This document shows, in pieces, positions 26,240-34,509 of a stretch of 64,000 nt of DNA. A program made the position numbers and the translations under genes. The first letter of the stretch is position 1. The number at the start of each line of letters is the position of its first letter. This stretch comes from Aquipuribacter nitratireducens (GTDB lineage: Bacteria > Actinomycetota > Actinomycetes > Actinomycetales > JBBAYJ01): positions 1 through 64,000 of the forward strand of contig NZ_JBBEOG010000005.1 of NCBI RefSeq assembly GCF_037860835.1, given 5' to 3'. Under the pieces are notes generated by a model. It saw only the letters and a list, made by a program, of their open reading frames with translations, was not told the DNA's origin and searched no databases.

Positions 26240-26884
26240 CTAGCGTGCTGGAACTCGTCCCGCAACCTCGACGAAGAACGGTGTCTTCGCGACTTTGCGC
26301 AAGGTTCGGTCGTTGACTACCTGCACAGATCGGGACGAAGGCCGCTTAGCAATTTTGTGTGAAGCCAGGATGCTGACATAGGTAGGGAAGCCCCTCTCAA
26401 GGGCCAAGGGTTGCTGGTGGAAAGACACACGGCTTCGAAGGATGCCTGCCGCCCAACTACCGCCATGACCTATGGCGAACTTCCCCGGCGAACGTTCGGC
26501 CAGCCTGCGACGCTCGGTCTCGGCGGAGGATCGCCGAACCTGGCGCTCCAAGATCGAGATGTTGGCTCGAAGCGCTTCCAACTCTTCGGTGACCTCGTCG
26601 GTCATAAGCGCAAGACCACGTGAAGATTCGGTGCTCGACGATGCTGTCACTGGCAGATCCTGCTTGTCGACAAGGTCGATAAGCCAAAGTGGTACGGGCA
26701 TGCCAACGTGCTCATCCCGGGTGAGCCGGATTTCGCGTGCTAGCTCGGCGGCCTGACGATCAATTCGAACATACGTCCACAGGGCCACGCCCGTCAGTAC
26801 GGTCACAGCCGCCAGCGCAAGCGCCACAGTCAGCACGAAACCTCCCAAGATAGCACCACCTGAACCTCCTGCTTGCGGCGACAC
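26240..26884 (-). CDS. Membrane-anchored protein of a low-GC three-gene module
   Basis: A 214-residue protein with one N-terminal membrane helix (ILGGFVLTVALALAAVTVLTG), a charged helical middle (VTEELEALRANISILERQVRR, coiled-coil-like) and a basic C-terminal part with ASHKIAKRPSSRSVQVV. GC is about 55%, well below the flanks. It follows the two genes upstream on the same strand. No family is recognised. Confidence 0.6.
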   Translation of the reverse strand: MSPQAGGSGGAILGGFVLTVALALAAVTVLTGVALWTYVRIDRQAAELAREIRLTRDEHVGMPVPLWLIDLVDKQDLPVTASSSTESSRGLALMTDEVTEELEALRANISILERQVRRSSAETERRRLAERSPGKFAIGHGGSWAAGILRSRVSFHQQPLALERGFPTYVSILASHKIAKRPSSRSVQVVNDRTLRKVAKTPFFVEVAGRVPAR

Positions 26885-26912
26885 GCCAGGATACTCGACC
26901 GGCGCCGGGAGG

Positions 26913-27281
26913 TCACGATCGTTGCCCGATCAGCTCAGTGACCAGCGCGTTCAGCCCTCTGACCTGCGTTCGCATGTCCTGTCTGTGCTCAGTGCAATGC
27001 TCTCGCAGGGAGGCAAAGCGCCGCTCTGCCGCATCCGCTGAGCGCTCGGACTGTTGCCTCACGTGCTCCATGGCGGCGAGAGTAACTTCCGACCACTTTT
27101 CATTGTTTTCACGGTTGCCGCTACGTATTTCAGCCATTGCATCTCGCAAGTCGCTGCTGCTGGCGCTGGCCTTGCGAAGTCCAAGCAAGTTCAATCCGCC
27201 CGCAAGCAGCGCGAAACCAGCCGTGGCTAGTTCCACCCATGGGAGTGCCGATGCTGCGGCCGAAACCTGTTCTGCGCTCAT
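26913..27281 (-). CDS. Small membrane/coiled-coil protein of the same module
   Basis: A 122-residue protein with a membrane helix near the N-terminus (LPWVELATAGFALLAGGLNLLGL) followed by a long charged coiled coil (EIRSGNRENNEKWSEVTLAAMEHVRQQ and onward). This layout resembles spacer or holin-like partner proteins. It overlaps the upstream gene by 4 bp (ATGA), so they are translated together. Unknown function. Confidence 0.6.
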   Translation of the reverse strand: MSAEQVSAAASALPWVELATAGFALLAGGLNLLGLRKASASSSDLRDAMAEIRSGNRENNEKWSEVTLAAMEHVRQQSERSADAAERRFASLREHCTEHRQDMRTQVRGLNALVTELIGQRS

Positions 27282-27916
27282 GGCGTAAGTCCTTCGGCGT
27301 CGGTGCCGATGAGGCGAGTACGTGGGATGAACTCCCTTGCTTCGGCAAGTCGTCGCTTCGCCCGCTCTAGGGCACTAGACAATTCTTCGAAGGATTCGAG
27401 GTCAAACTGGAAGACCGCGACATTGCCGGTGACCGCGGCCTCGTCGAACGCCAGTCGCGCGAGGAACACCGGGACTAGTAGTACGCCGTCCCCTGGTTCG
27501 TAGACAGTTCGGAAGTCTAGTTGGACGGAGCTAGCTTCGAGTATTGGAAGAGCGGTGTTTCTAACCCCCTCGACAAGCCGCGTCATTTTTTCGCTGGGCG
27601 TGTCTTCGAGTAAAGCCCGCGTCCGTTCGCGAGCAATCGCACGCTTGTCCTCCGGAAACAGGTGCTCTAGGTCGTCGATAACTTGGTCGATGCCGTCTAT
27701 ATTGCGTGCCGCAACGAGGGCCTCGGCAGTCGCAAGTGCGACAATCATGCCCATCTCGGTCGTGTGATCGCTGTCTTGTTCGTAAGTGTTGACTGGCGGT
27801 GACGGGTCGTCCAGCCGCGCCCTTACTTTCTCATATAGCGGCCCGTCAGACGTCAGGATCGCGGTCAGTGCTTCGCGGAACGACGGCGCTCGCCAGAGAT
27901 CGGCCAGCTGGCTCAC
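27278..27916 (-). CDS. Cytosolic protein of the low-GC three-gene module
   Basis: A 212-residue soluble protein. The GTG at 27916 has AGGAG 7 bp upstream, which decides the start over a longer frame to 28090. Features: a helical N-terminus (SFREALTAILTSDGPLYEKVRARL), a middle with TEMGMIVALATAEALVAARN, then a beta-rich part (VQLDFRTVYEPGDGVLLVPVFL, VAVFQFDLESFEELSSAL). Not recognised. It is the first gene of the module and could be the sensor or effector for the two membrane proteins. Confidence 0.6.
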   Translation of the reverse strand: MSQLADLWRAPSFREALTAILTSDGPLYEKVRARLDDPSPPVNTYEQDSDHTTEMGMIVALATAEALVAARNIDGIDQVIDDLEHLFPEDKRAIARERTRALLEDTPSEKMTRLVEGVRNTALPILEASSVQLDFRTVYEPGDGVLLVPVFLARLAFDEAAVTGNVAVFQFDLESFEELSSALERAKRRLAEAREFIPRTRLIGTDAEGLTP

Positions 27917-28111
27917 GAGACGGCTCCTGATCTTGCCATGCGCCGACTGTAGGTGCCCAGGGCATGCTCCGCAGCGTATTGCTGTCGAATGTCGTGCCCG
28001 CAGTGTCGAACTGTAGCCGCAAGCAGTTTCGAGGGGCTCTGAGCGAAGGGATCGGCCCGGGCTGAACAGCGCATAGGTGGGCTGCTTCAACCCCCTCCGC
28101 GGGAGACAGTC

Positions 28112-29548
28112 CTACGGTTCGAGCACGACAACAGGGCGGCCAGCGACTGAACGCGGGCTAGCAGGTCGGTCGAGCGACTTGCTCGGTAAGCGGCTCGGGA
28201 CGATGGCACGTGGAGGCTGCCCGAGCCGAGCGAGTGCGAGGGCCGCTCTCGCCTCGCCCGCCGGGAAGGGGTTGTGCCCAGCCGTCGTCGCGACCCCATG
28301 GGCGGTAGGGCGCGTGTCCCGTAGGCGCATGACCACGTCGGGAACGTCCGCGGTGGCCGACGGCGTGCGCACGACCCACAGCACGCTCGTCGCCCGCTCG
28401 TTCGGGTTCGGCACGAGCCATGACCCGGAGCCGAGCTGCCGGAGCGCCGTGCGTTCAAGAGCGTCGATCAGAGCCGGCTGACTCCTTGCGAGGGCAGCCG
28501 CCACCCGACCCGCGTCCTTGTGCGACGGCTGCATCGCCGACACGAACGACAGGACGGCCTGGCTCTGGAGGAGGGCGCGGGTGTCACTGCGGGGCTCCAC
28601 AGTTGCCAAGGCGCGCGGAACAACACGGCTGAGTGTGTCGAGGTGCGACTTTGCGGCGTCGGCGACCGACGGGTCGTCGGCGAGGCGGACGACGTGCTGC
28701 ATGAGCCGCGCCTGGGCGTGGACGGCCAGCACGAAGTCGCGTGGGCTGATGACGCTGGAACGGTTGAGAAGCTCCGCGATGGCGGCTTGTGCGTCGGGCA
28801 CGTGCGCGGGATGGCGAAGCGGGGCCGGGCGCATGACCGGCTGCCTCAGTGGGCCGACGTCCGGCAGTGGGCCCTGCTGCGCGATGGAGAGGACTCGCTC
28901 GCCCGCAGCCCGGAGTCCTTCGACCGCGGCCGTCGCGTACCGATCGGACAGCTCGGCGGGTGACACGGCGAGGCGCTCGTGCAATGCGCTCGACATGCGA
29001 CTGGCCGCGCGCGAGATGTCGAGATCGAGCAGGGCAGCGGCCTGGCTCAGCGCCGCCACGTCGGCCATCACGGACCACGCCTGGTGCTGCTGCGGGCGAG
29101 ATTCTGGATCCGCTGAGCGCCAGGCGTGCCCGGCCAGGGTCGCCGCCTTTACGAGGGACTGCCAGGCGGCCGACGTACCCGGTGCCGCTCGTGTCGCCAT
29201 GACGTTGGAGACGGCGATACCCCCGGAGACGGTGTGCCTTTCCAAGGCGTCGCCGAGCGCACGGACCGGGTCCCGCTCCAGCAGCTCGATGGACGGCGCC
29301 GCCGGCAGCCGCTCGCGCTCGCGCTGTGGCCGCGCGGTCAGGTCACGGTGGACCTCGCGCAACAGCCGGATAAGCGCTCCGTGGCCAGCCAGGGTCAGCT
29401 CAAGGTGTGTGGGAGTCACCGGCTCCTTGGCGGCTAGGAGTCGCGCGACGTGGTGGCCCACGGCGTGCCACGACTCGCTCCACTGCTGGGCGCCCATCGC
29501 GGGGGCAGGACCCTGCGGTGGCCTGCCTGTCGAGTTGTCGTTGGCCAC
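28112..29548 (-). CDS. Large helical protein of the mobilisation region, unknown
   Basis: A 478-residue, Ala/Leu/Arg-rich, almost entirely helical protein with GTG start and no membrane segment. It is the last of three co-oriented genes running away from the mobC-relaxase genes. Similar long alpha-helical unknowns lie beside relaxases in other actinobacterial elements, so a relaxosome or regulatory role is possible. No motif is recognised. Confidence 0.6.
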   Translation of the reverse strand: MANDNSTGRPPQGPAPAMGAQQWSESWHAVGHHVARLLAAKEPVTPTHLELTLAGHGALIRLLREVHRDLTARPQRERERLPAAPSIELLERDPVRALGDALERHTVSGGIAVSNVMATRAAPGTSAAWQSLVKAATLAGHAWRSADPESRPQQHQAWSVMADVAALSQAAALLDLDISRAASRMSSALHERLAVSPAELSDRYATAAVEGLRAAGERVLSIAQQGPLPDVGPLRQPVMRPAPLRHPAHVPDAQAAIAELLNRSSVISPRDFVLAVHAQARLMQHVVRLADDPSVADAAKSHLDTLSRVVPRALATVEPRSDTRALLQSQAVLSFVSAMQPSHKDAGRVAAALARSQPALIDALERTALRQLGSGSWLVPNPNERATSVLWVVRTPSATADVPDVVMRLRDTRPTAHGVATTAGHNPFPAGEARAALALARLGQPPRAIVPSRLPSKSLDRPASPRSVAGRPVVVLEP

Positions 29549-29561
29549 GGCCGTCTTCTAC

Positions 29562-29903
29562 CTACTCCCCGCGCGAGGAAGACGGCGGGGCGGTCTCTCG
29601 CAGGGTTCGAACCGCCATGCCCCACTGCACCGAGCGTGACGGTGAGGGCGCGGCTTCCTGCTCGATAAGCCGCTCCAGGGCGTCAGCGGCGTCGTGGGTC
29701 GCACGCTGCCACGTACCGCTGCGGACGTCCCGCGGTTCGATGGGTGCGTACGGAGGCGCGACGTCGAGCAGTGCGCCGTAGACGTCGGCGATGACGAGAC
29801 GTGCCTCGCTCGGTACGTCGTCCCGCTGCAGGACGCCGTCGAGGAGGGCGACTGCGTTCCGCAGCTCACGCGGTGCCTCCTGCGAGTCGCCCGTGGCGCT
29901 CAC
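29562..29903 (-). CDS. Hypothetical protein of the mobilisation region
   Basis: A 113-residue helical protein (RELRNAVALLDGVLQRDD, SEARLVIADVYGALLD, HDAADALERLIEQEA). The GTG start overlaps the stop of the gene upstream (GTGA). It is followed closely by the 478-residue gene. No family recognised. Confidence 0.6.
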   Translation of the reverse strand: MSATGDSQEAPRELRNAVALLDGVLQRDDVPSEARLVIADVYGALLDVAPPYAPIEPRDVRSGTWQRATHDAADALERLIEQEAAPSPSRSVQWGMAVRTLRETAPPSSSRGE

Positions 29904-30241
29904 TGCTCGTCCTCGCTCTCGGGCGCGCGGTCGTCGGCGGCCTCGGGCCCACGACTGGCCTTCGCTGGTGCTGACGCGGCAGCCCTGGTGCGCGGCCGTC
30001 CAGGCAGGCGGACCTTCGGCACGTCGAGGCCCACCCGCTTGAGCTCGTCCTCCGTCCAGCCAGCCCGCAGTGCAGCCGCCCAGGCGCCGGCGTCCTCGCG
30101 CTCAGCACCCGCGAGCGCAGCGCTGGCGTCCAGGCGTCGCTGTCGTGCCTGCGCGAGCAGGCGCACCGCGGCGACCTTCTCGTCCAGCAGCGCACGCGCC
30201 GCCTTCTCGACGTGCGCGGTGTCGACCGTCGGTACCTTCAT
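29900..30241 (-). CDS. Hypothetical coiled-coil protein divergent from mobC
   Basis: A 113-residue protein with a long helix (VEKAARALLDEKVAAVRLLAQARQRRLDA), a short GWTEDELKRVGL segment like a small DNA-binding or anti-parallel helix pair, and a polar tail. The ATG at 30241 is beside the candidate oriT. It may be a relaxosome accessory protein; this is inferred from position. Confidence 0.6.
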   Translation of the reverse strand: MKVPTVDTAHVEKAARALLDEKVAAVRLLAQARQRRLDASAALAGAEREDAGAWAAALRAGWTEDELKRVGLDVPKVRLPGRPRTRAAASAPAKASRGPEAADDRAPESEDEQ

Positions 30242-30476
30242 GGCCGACAGCCTACGTAAACTGTTATCCACAGCGCTAATCCGTGTCGACTGTTGTGAAC
30301 AGCCTCGCCGGCCGCCCACCCTGGAGAAGAACGCACAGCCAGGAGGGAGCGGAGCAAGCTATGCACTTGCGTGCCGTAAGCGGTCGAGGCGCTCACGCCG
30401 GCCTCACCCGTGCCGTGCCGGGGGGCACGGTCCCCGTGGCCGGGGTCGCTGCGCTGGGCCTGAGAGATCGCGTCGG
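30242..30476. other. Candidate origin of transfer (oriT) and mob promoters
   Basis: This 235-bp divergent gap before mobC holds a stem with perfect 7-bp arms (CCGTGCC 30413-30419, GGCACGG 30424-30430, GGGG loop) and two small dyads, CTGTT-ATC-CACAG (30261-30273) and CTGTTGTGAACAG (30290-30302). MobP-type relaxases nick near such hairpins upstream of mobC. No nick site can be fixed from sequence alone. Confidence 0.5.
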
Positions 30477-30872
30477 ATGACCGGCGCGACGTCTGGTGCC
30501 GGTGCGCTGCGGCGCCGCCGTCGCGCCAACGTGCCGGGTGGCCGGCACCACTCCCACCGGGTGCTTGTGACCCCGGAGGAGGAGGCAGTCCTCGTCCGGC
30601 TCGCGGAGGCCTCGAGGGTGACGGTGCCGAGGCTGCTCATCGAGGCAGCGATGAGCGGCGGCGGTGAGACGCCGACGGAGCGCCGCGACGCCGTCGCGGG
30701 CCTCTACTCGGTCCGGCGGCTGCTTGCCGCCGTCAGCAACAACGTGAACCAGCTCGCGCGTCACGCCAACTCGGGCTTCGGCTTTCCCGATGAAGCCGCG
30801 GCGACGCTGGTGGCCGTGCGGCGGGTCGTTGTGCGGATTGACGCGGTCGTCGAGGCGCTGAGCGAGCCGTGA
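30477..30872 (+). CDS. mobC: MobC-type relaxosome protein
   Basis: A 131-residue MobC-family protein: basic start, a ribbon-helix-helix-like part (RVLVTPEEEAVLVRLAEASRVTVPRLLIEAAM) and the MobC core (LYSVRRLLAAVSNNVNQLARHANSG). Its stop overlaps the relaxase start. It helps the relaxase open oriT DNA. Confidence 0.85.
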   Translation: MTGATSGAGALRRRRRANVPGGRHHSHRVLVTPEEEAVLVRLAEASRVTVPRLLIEAAMSGGGETPTERRDAVAGLYSVRRLLAAVSNNVNQLARHANSGFGFPDEAAATLVAVRRVVVRIDAVVEALSEP

Positions 30873-32491
30873 TGCCGAACATCACCCGCGGCAGCCGCAT
30901 GGGTGGGTTGTTGGCGTACCTGCAGGGCCCGGGGCGAGCGAACGAGCACACGTACCCGCACCTGGTTGCCGGCGACGTGTCCGTCATGACGTGGCACGGC
31001 ACCGCCGTCCTCGATCGCCCCACGGCGCTTGCCATCGCCGCGCAGCTCGACCAGCCGCGCCGCGCCTTCGGCGTCGAGGTCGCAGGAGGGTCGGTGTGGC
31101 ACTGCTCGCTCAGTCTTCGCGCGGACGAGGGCCAGCTGAGCGACGAGCAGTGGGCAGAGATCGCGCGCGAATTCGTCGAGGGGATGGGCTTCTCGGACGA
31201 GACCCGCACCGACGAGGACGGTCAGGTCGTAGGACGAGCGGGGTGCCGTTGGGTGGCCGTTCGGCACGGGGTGTCCGCAAACGGCAACGACCACGTGCAC
31301 CTCGCTGTGTCGCTGGTGCGGGAGGACGGCACGAAGGCGTCCGTGTGGAACGACCGGCGCACTGCCCAACGAGTCGCCGGCGAGCTCGAGGCCAAGAACG
31401 GGCTGCAGGTGCTGGAGTCCCGCGCGGTCGGTCGAGGGGGACGTGGGTACAAGCCGGCGGAGCTCGCGACCGCGCAGCGTCGGGGTGAGGTCGAACCGGC
31501 GCGCGCGGCGCTCGCCCGCGCGGTGCGGGCCCATGCCGGCGCCGCAGCGGACGAGGCCGAGTTCGTGCGTCGGCTTCGCCGCGGTGGGCTGCTCGTGCGA
31601 CCTCGCTACGCGGCGGGTCGAGACGACGTCGTAGCCGGGTACTCGGTCGCCCTACGCCCCACCGGGGGTGCGAAGGGGACGGCGGCCGAACGTCCCGTCT
31701 GGTACGGCGGCGGCCACCTGGACAAGGACCTCAGTCTGCCTCGACTCCGGCGGGAGTGGCCGGACACTCCGACCGGCGCGAGCGAGGCGGTGGCGGAGTG
31801 GAATGCCGCGCGCCGCGGCGCCCGCCTCGTGCGGCCGGGGCGGGAGACACGGGAGCCGGCTCCGCGACTGTGGCAGGAGTACGGACGCGACATCGCGGCG
31901 CTTCGGGAGCGGCTCCGGCAGGTGTCCGTGACTGACCGCGCGGCGTGGGCGCACGTCGCGCACGAGACCGCAGGTGCGCTCGCCGCATGGTCGCTGCGTG
32001 TCGAGCAGACCCCCGGGCCGCTCGCCGAAGCCGCGGACGCGCTGGCTCGGTCGGCACATGTCAGGGCGGCCGACGTACCCGCGTCGCGCCCTGCCGACGT
32101 CTCGGCGGTCAAGGGCGCGACTCTGCTCCTTGCGTCGCTCTCGCGCGGCGGACGAGGGTCGGTCGCACAGGCGATCCTGCTGCGACAGCTGATGAACCTC
32201 GCCAAGGCGATTCACGACGCTCATGTGGCCGTTGGTGAGGCGCAGCGCGCTGCGCAGGTCGCCGCGGTGGCGCGTCAGCAGTTGCGCCAGGTCCAGTCAG
32301 GCCTGCCTGCGGTGCGCGCGGACGTTCAGGTCAGCAAGACAGCTGCCAGACCGGCGCGAGTGACCAGCGTCAGTCCGACCGCGTGGGCGAGCGCCGCGGT
32401 CGGTCTCCCGGGCTCTAACCCAACGAGCATCAAGCACCGTCGTGTCACGGCTCAACCTTCTGCTGTGGCTGACACCGAGGTCGGGAGGTAG
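30872..32491 (+). CDS. MobP-type relaxase/mobilisation nuclease
   Basis: A 539-residue relaxase. The N-terminal nuclease domain shows the metal-binding histidines in VWHCSLSL (around residue 72) and GNDHVHLAVSLV (around 145), and the ICE-type opening MPNITRGSRMGGLLAYLQG, whose Tyr/His-rich early part is where relaxases bind DNA. The C-terminal 300 residues are helical and Ala/Arg-rich, probably for docking to VirD4. The start overlaps the mobC stop (TGATG). Confidence 0.88.
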   Translation: MPNITRGSRMGGLLAYLQGPGRANEHTYPHLVAGDVSVMTWHGTAVLDRPTALAIAAQLDQPRRAFGVEVAGGSVWHCSLSLRADEGQLSDEQWAEIAREFVEGMGFSDETRTDEDGQVVGRAGCRWVAVRHGVSANGNDHVHLAVSLVREDGTKASVWNDRRTAQRVAGELEAKNGLQVLESRAVGRGGRGYKPAELATAQRRGEVEPARAALARAVRAHAGAAADEAEFVRRLRRGGLLVRPRYAAGRDDVVAGYSVALRPTGGAKGTAAERPVWYGGGHLDKDLSLPRLRREWPDTPTGASEAVAEWNAARRGARLVRPGRETREPAPRLWQEYGRDIAALRERLRQVSVTDRAAWAHVAHETAGALAAWSLRVEQTPGPLAEAADALARSAHVRAADVPASRPADVSAVKGATLLLASLSRGGRGSVAQAILLRQLMNLAKAIHDAHVAVGEAQRAAQVAAVARQQLRQVQSGLPAVRADVQVSKTAARPARVTSVSPTAWASAAVGLPGSNPTSIKHRRVTAQPSAVADTEVGR

Positions 32492-32556
32492 CGCGCCGCG
32501 GCAGTGGTGGAAGAGGAAGCCGAAGGCGACCGACGCGCTCACGATGGAGGAGACAG

Positions 32557-33276
32557 ATGTCTCAAGACACCGACGGCATCGATGACGCACTTGACGGCGC
32601 GGTACGCATCGCGCTGACGCTGGCCAGCCAGATGACGGCGAGGCTCGCCCGGGAGCGCGAGCGTGCCGCCCAGGAGGCCCGCGGTGTTGCCGACGCCGAG
32701 ACGCGCGAGACCCAGGCGCGTTTCGCTGCGGAGCGTGCAGCCGCCCGTGCTCAGCTCGCGCCGGTCGAGCGCGACGCCTGGTGGGAGACCGCCACGAAGA
32801 AGCAGGTGGCTGAGGCGCTGCAGACGGCTGTGAACTGGCAGGCCGTTGACGCCCGAGCAGCGGCCGCGGTCGAGATGATTCACCGCCAAGTGCTGCTGCG
32901 AGACGGCGTTCGCACGGATCAATGGCTTCGGCAGCCAGACCGCTCCTCGGCCAGCCGTTCCGTGACTGCGCAGAGCGCGCCCGCCGCCGATTCCGGCGCG
33001 CAGCTGGCGGAGGCCAGGCGCATTCCGGCGGACAGCGAGAACAGCGAGCCTGCCGTCGCTATGCGCGACCGGCGCAGCTTCGACAGCCCCGACCGACGGC
33101 GAGAGCGCGCACATCGCCTGCGGGTACGAGGTCACGATGCGGCGACTGTCGCCGCCGTGCTGTCCGCGGACGTATCGCAGGCACGGCCCGCGATCGAAGC
33201 CGCCGTACCCGCCGCTGCCTCCGCGAGCCGCCTCGCGGCGCCCCCACGGCCACAGCAACTGGAACTTCGGCCATAG
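32557..33276 (+). CDS. Mobilisation-associated helical protein
   Basis: A 239-residue protein with an AGGAG-type ribosome site. Long charged coiled coil (residues about 25-75, RLARERERAAQEARGVADAE), then TATKKQVAEALQTAVNWQAVDARAA, and a polar tail that includes a short helix-turn-helix-like stretch (RLRVRGHDAATVAAVLSAD). It is downstream of the relaxase in the same direction and is probably an accessory transfer gene. Confidence 0.65.
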   Translation: MSQDTDGIDDALDGAVRIALTLASQMTARLARERERAAQEARGVADAETRETQARFAAERAAARAQLAPVERDAWWETATKKQVAEALQTAVNWQAVDARAAAAVEMIHRQVLLRDGVRTDQWLRQPDRSSASRSVTAQSAPAADSGAQLAEARRIPADSENSEPAVAMRDRRSFDSPDRRRERAHRLRVRGHDAATVAAVLSADVSQARPAIEAAVPAAASASRLAAPPRPQQLELRP

Positions 33277-33419
33277 GCGAGGGACGACGAGCCAGTCGGG
33301 GCACCCGCACGGGACGCCCGTCCGGTCGGGTCATGCGGCACGGTGGCGCCCAGGTGGATGGACGTCGAGCGGTCGAACAGCATGTTCCCGTTGATGGGTC
33401 GGTTATCGGACACCGCGGG

Positions 33420-33848
33420 TCAGGTGTCACCTGTTGGCGCGAGGGTCGTGCCGGCGGGGGCGATGATGTGGCAAATCGTGGTGTCGGTGCAGTCGGCGGG
33501 GTCAAGTCGGTCGCTGAGGCTTATGAGGCCTTCAAGCTCGGCCTCGAGGATGGCGAGCTCGCGTCGGCGGGCCCGGATGCAGTCCAGCTTCGTGTGGAGC
33601 AGGGAATCGACGTGACCGCACGGGACGGTGCCCTCGCGACGCAGCTGGAGGATGCTGGCGATCTCGAGCAGGGTGAGTCCGGCGGCTTGTGCGCTGCGGA
33701 TGAACGCGAGCCGGGCCAGGACCGGGGTGTCGTACTCGCGGTAGCCGTTGGCGCCGCGCTGCGGCTGGGGCAGCAGACCCCGGCGTTCGTAGAAGCGAAT
33801 GGTCTGCGTCGGCACGCCGGCCGCGGCTGCGACCTCTCCGATGCGCAT
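33420..33848 (-). CDS. merR: Mercury-type MerR regulator
   Basis: A 142-residue MerR protein: MerR helix-turn-helix and wing at the N-terminus (IGEVAAAAGVPTQTIRFYERRGLLP), a long dimer helix, and Cys77, Cys120 and Cys126 placed as in Hg(II)-binding MerR proteins (CGH; CTDTTIC). It is divergent from the metal-resistance genes and its promoter carries a 20-bp spacer and a dyad, as MerR-activated promoters do. Confidence 0.88.
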   Translation of the reverse strand: MRIGEVAAAAGVPTQTIRFYERRGLLPQPQRGANGYREYDTPVLARLAFIRSAQAAGLTLLEIASILQLRREGTVPCGHVDSLLHTKLDCIRARRRELAILEAELEGLISLSDRLDPADCTDTTICHIIAPAGTTLAPTGDT

Positions 33849-33865
33849 GAGGTCGACTCTACGAC

Positions 33866-33897
33866 TTGACCTTGTACCGCGGGTCAAGGTTTAGCGT
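33866..33897 (+). promoter_or_regulatory. MerR-activated promoter of the mercury genes
   Basis: -35 TTGACC (33866-33871) and -10 TAGCGT (33892-33897) are 20 bp apart, longer than normal. Between them lies the dyad ACCTTG-N10-CAAGGT (33869-33874 and 33885-33890). This over-long spacer with an internal dyad is the hallmark of MerR control. The first gene starts at 33905. Confidence 0.85.
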
Positions 33898-33904
33898 CGT
33901 CGGT

Positions 33905-34204
33905 ATGGAGATCACGCTGCTCTACTTCGAGGACTGCCCGAACCGGAAGGTCGCAGAGGAACGGCTGGCTGTTCTCGCCGCCGAGCGCCCGGGCATCCGC
34001 GTGAGCCGCCACCTGGTCAACACCCCGGAGGAGGCCGAGCGCACCCGGTTCCACGGCTCGCCCAGCATCAAGGTCAACGGCGTGGACCCGTTCGCCGCGC
34101 CCGACGCCAAGGTGGGCCTCTCGTGTCGCCGGTTCGCCACGCCGGACGGGTACCAGGGCGCACCCACGCTCGATCAGCTGCGGGCGGTCCTGGCCGATGC
34201 GTGA
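33905..34204 (+). CDS. DF-family thioredoxin-like protein
   Basis: A 99-residue protein with LLYFEDCPNRKVAEERL near the start, the mark of the DF family ((seleno)protein group) often placed with mercury genes, and a second Cys later (GLSCRR). A thioredoxin-like fold with GSPSIKVNGVDPF is visible. It probably carries or reduces Hg-thiolates; that role is inferred from the MerR promoter. Its stop overlaps the next start. Confidence 0.75.
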   Translation: MEITLLYFEDCPNRKVAEERLAVLAAERPGIRVSRHLVNTPEEAERTRFHGSPSIKVNGVDPFAAPDAKVGLSCRRFATPDGYQGAPTLDQLRAVLADA

Positions 34205-34451
34205 CCGGATCGCCACCGTCGGGCCGATCGCCGCGGTCGGCGCCGCACTGGGACTCTGCTGCGGACTGCCGATCCTGCTCTCGCTGGGGGTCCTGGGCGC
34301 GATCACCGGACTGTCCCTGCAGAGCTGGGCCCTGGTCGGGCTCGGGGTCGGGCTGACCGCCTTCGGGTGGGTACGGATCGTCCGGGCCGACGGCTCGACG
34401 GGTCCCGCACTCAGCCGGGAGCGGGCGAGCCCGTGGCTGCGGCGACGGTGA
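34197..34451 (+). CDS. MerF/MerT-like mercury transport protein
   Basis: An 84-residue membrane protein with two hydrophobic helices and a vicinal cysteine pair (LCCGLP, residues 21-22) in the first helix, as in mercuric ion transporters MerF and MerT. The start overlaps the DF gene. It lies directly before the reductase gene, so imported Hg(II) could be handed to it. Confidence 0.75.
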   Translation: MRDRIATVGPIAAVGAALGLCCGLPILLSLGVLGAITGLSLQSWALVGLGVGLTAFGWVRIVRADGSTGPALSRERASPWLRRR

Positions 34452-34509
34452 GGACCGCCACCAGCAGCAACACCGACAGCAGAAGCACCGGCAGCAGGGA
34501 GTACCGCTC

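Noticed and set aside
29600-29620. GGTTCGAA sequence that looks like a tRNA T-loop
   Set aside because: No acceptor or anticodon stems around it; it lies inside a coding gene.
33277-33419. Truncated gene at the left edge of the metal cargo (minus strand, starting MSDNRPINGN)
   Set aside because: A short readable start is present, but it soon turns into Arg/Ser/Pro-rich shadow of the neighbouring gene, so a real gene remnant cannot be supported.
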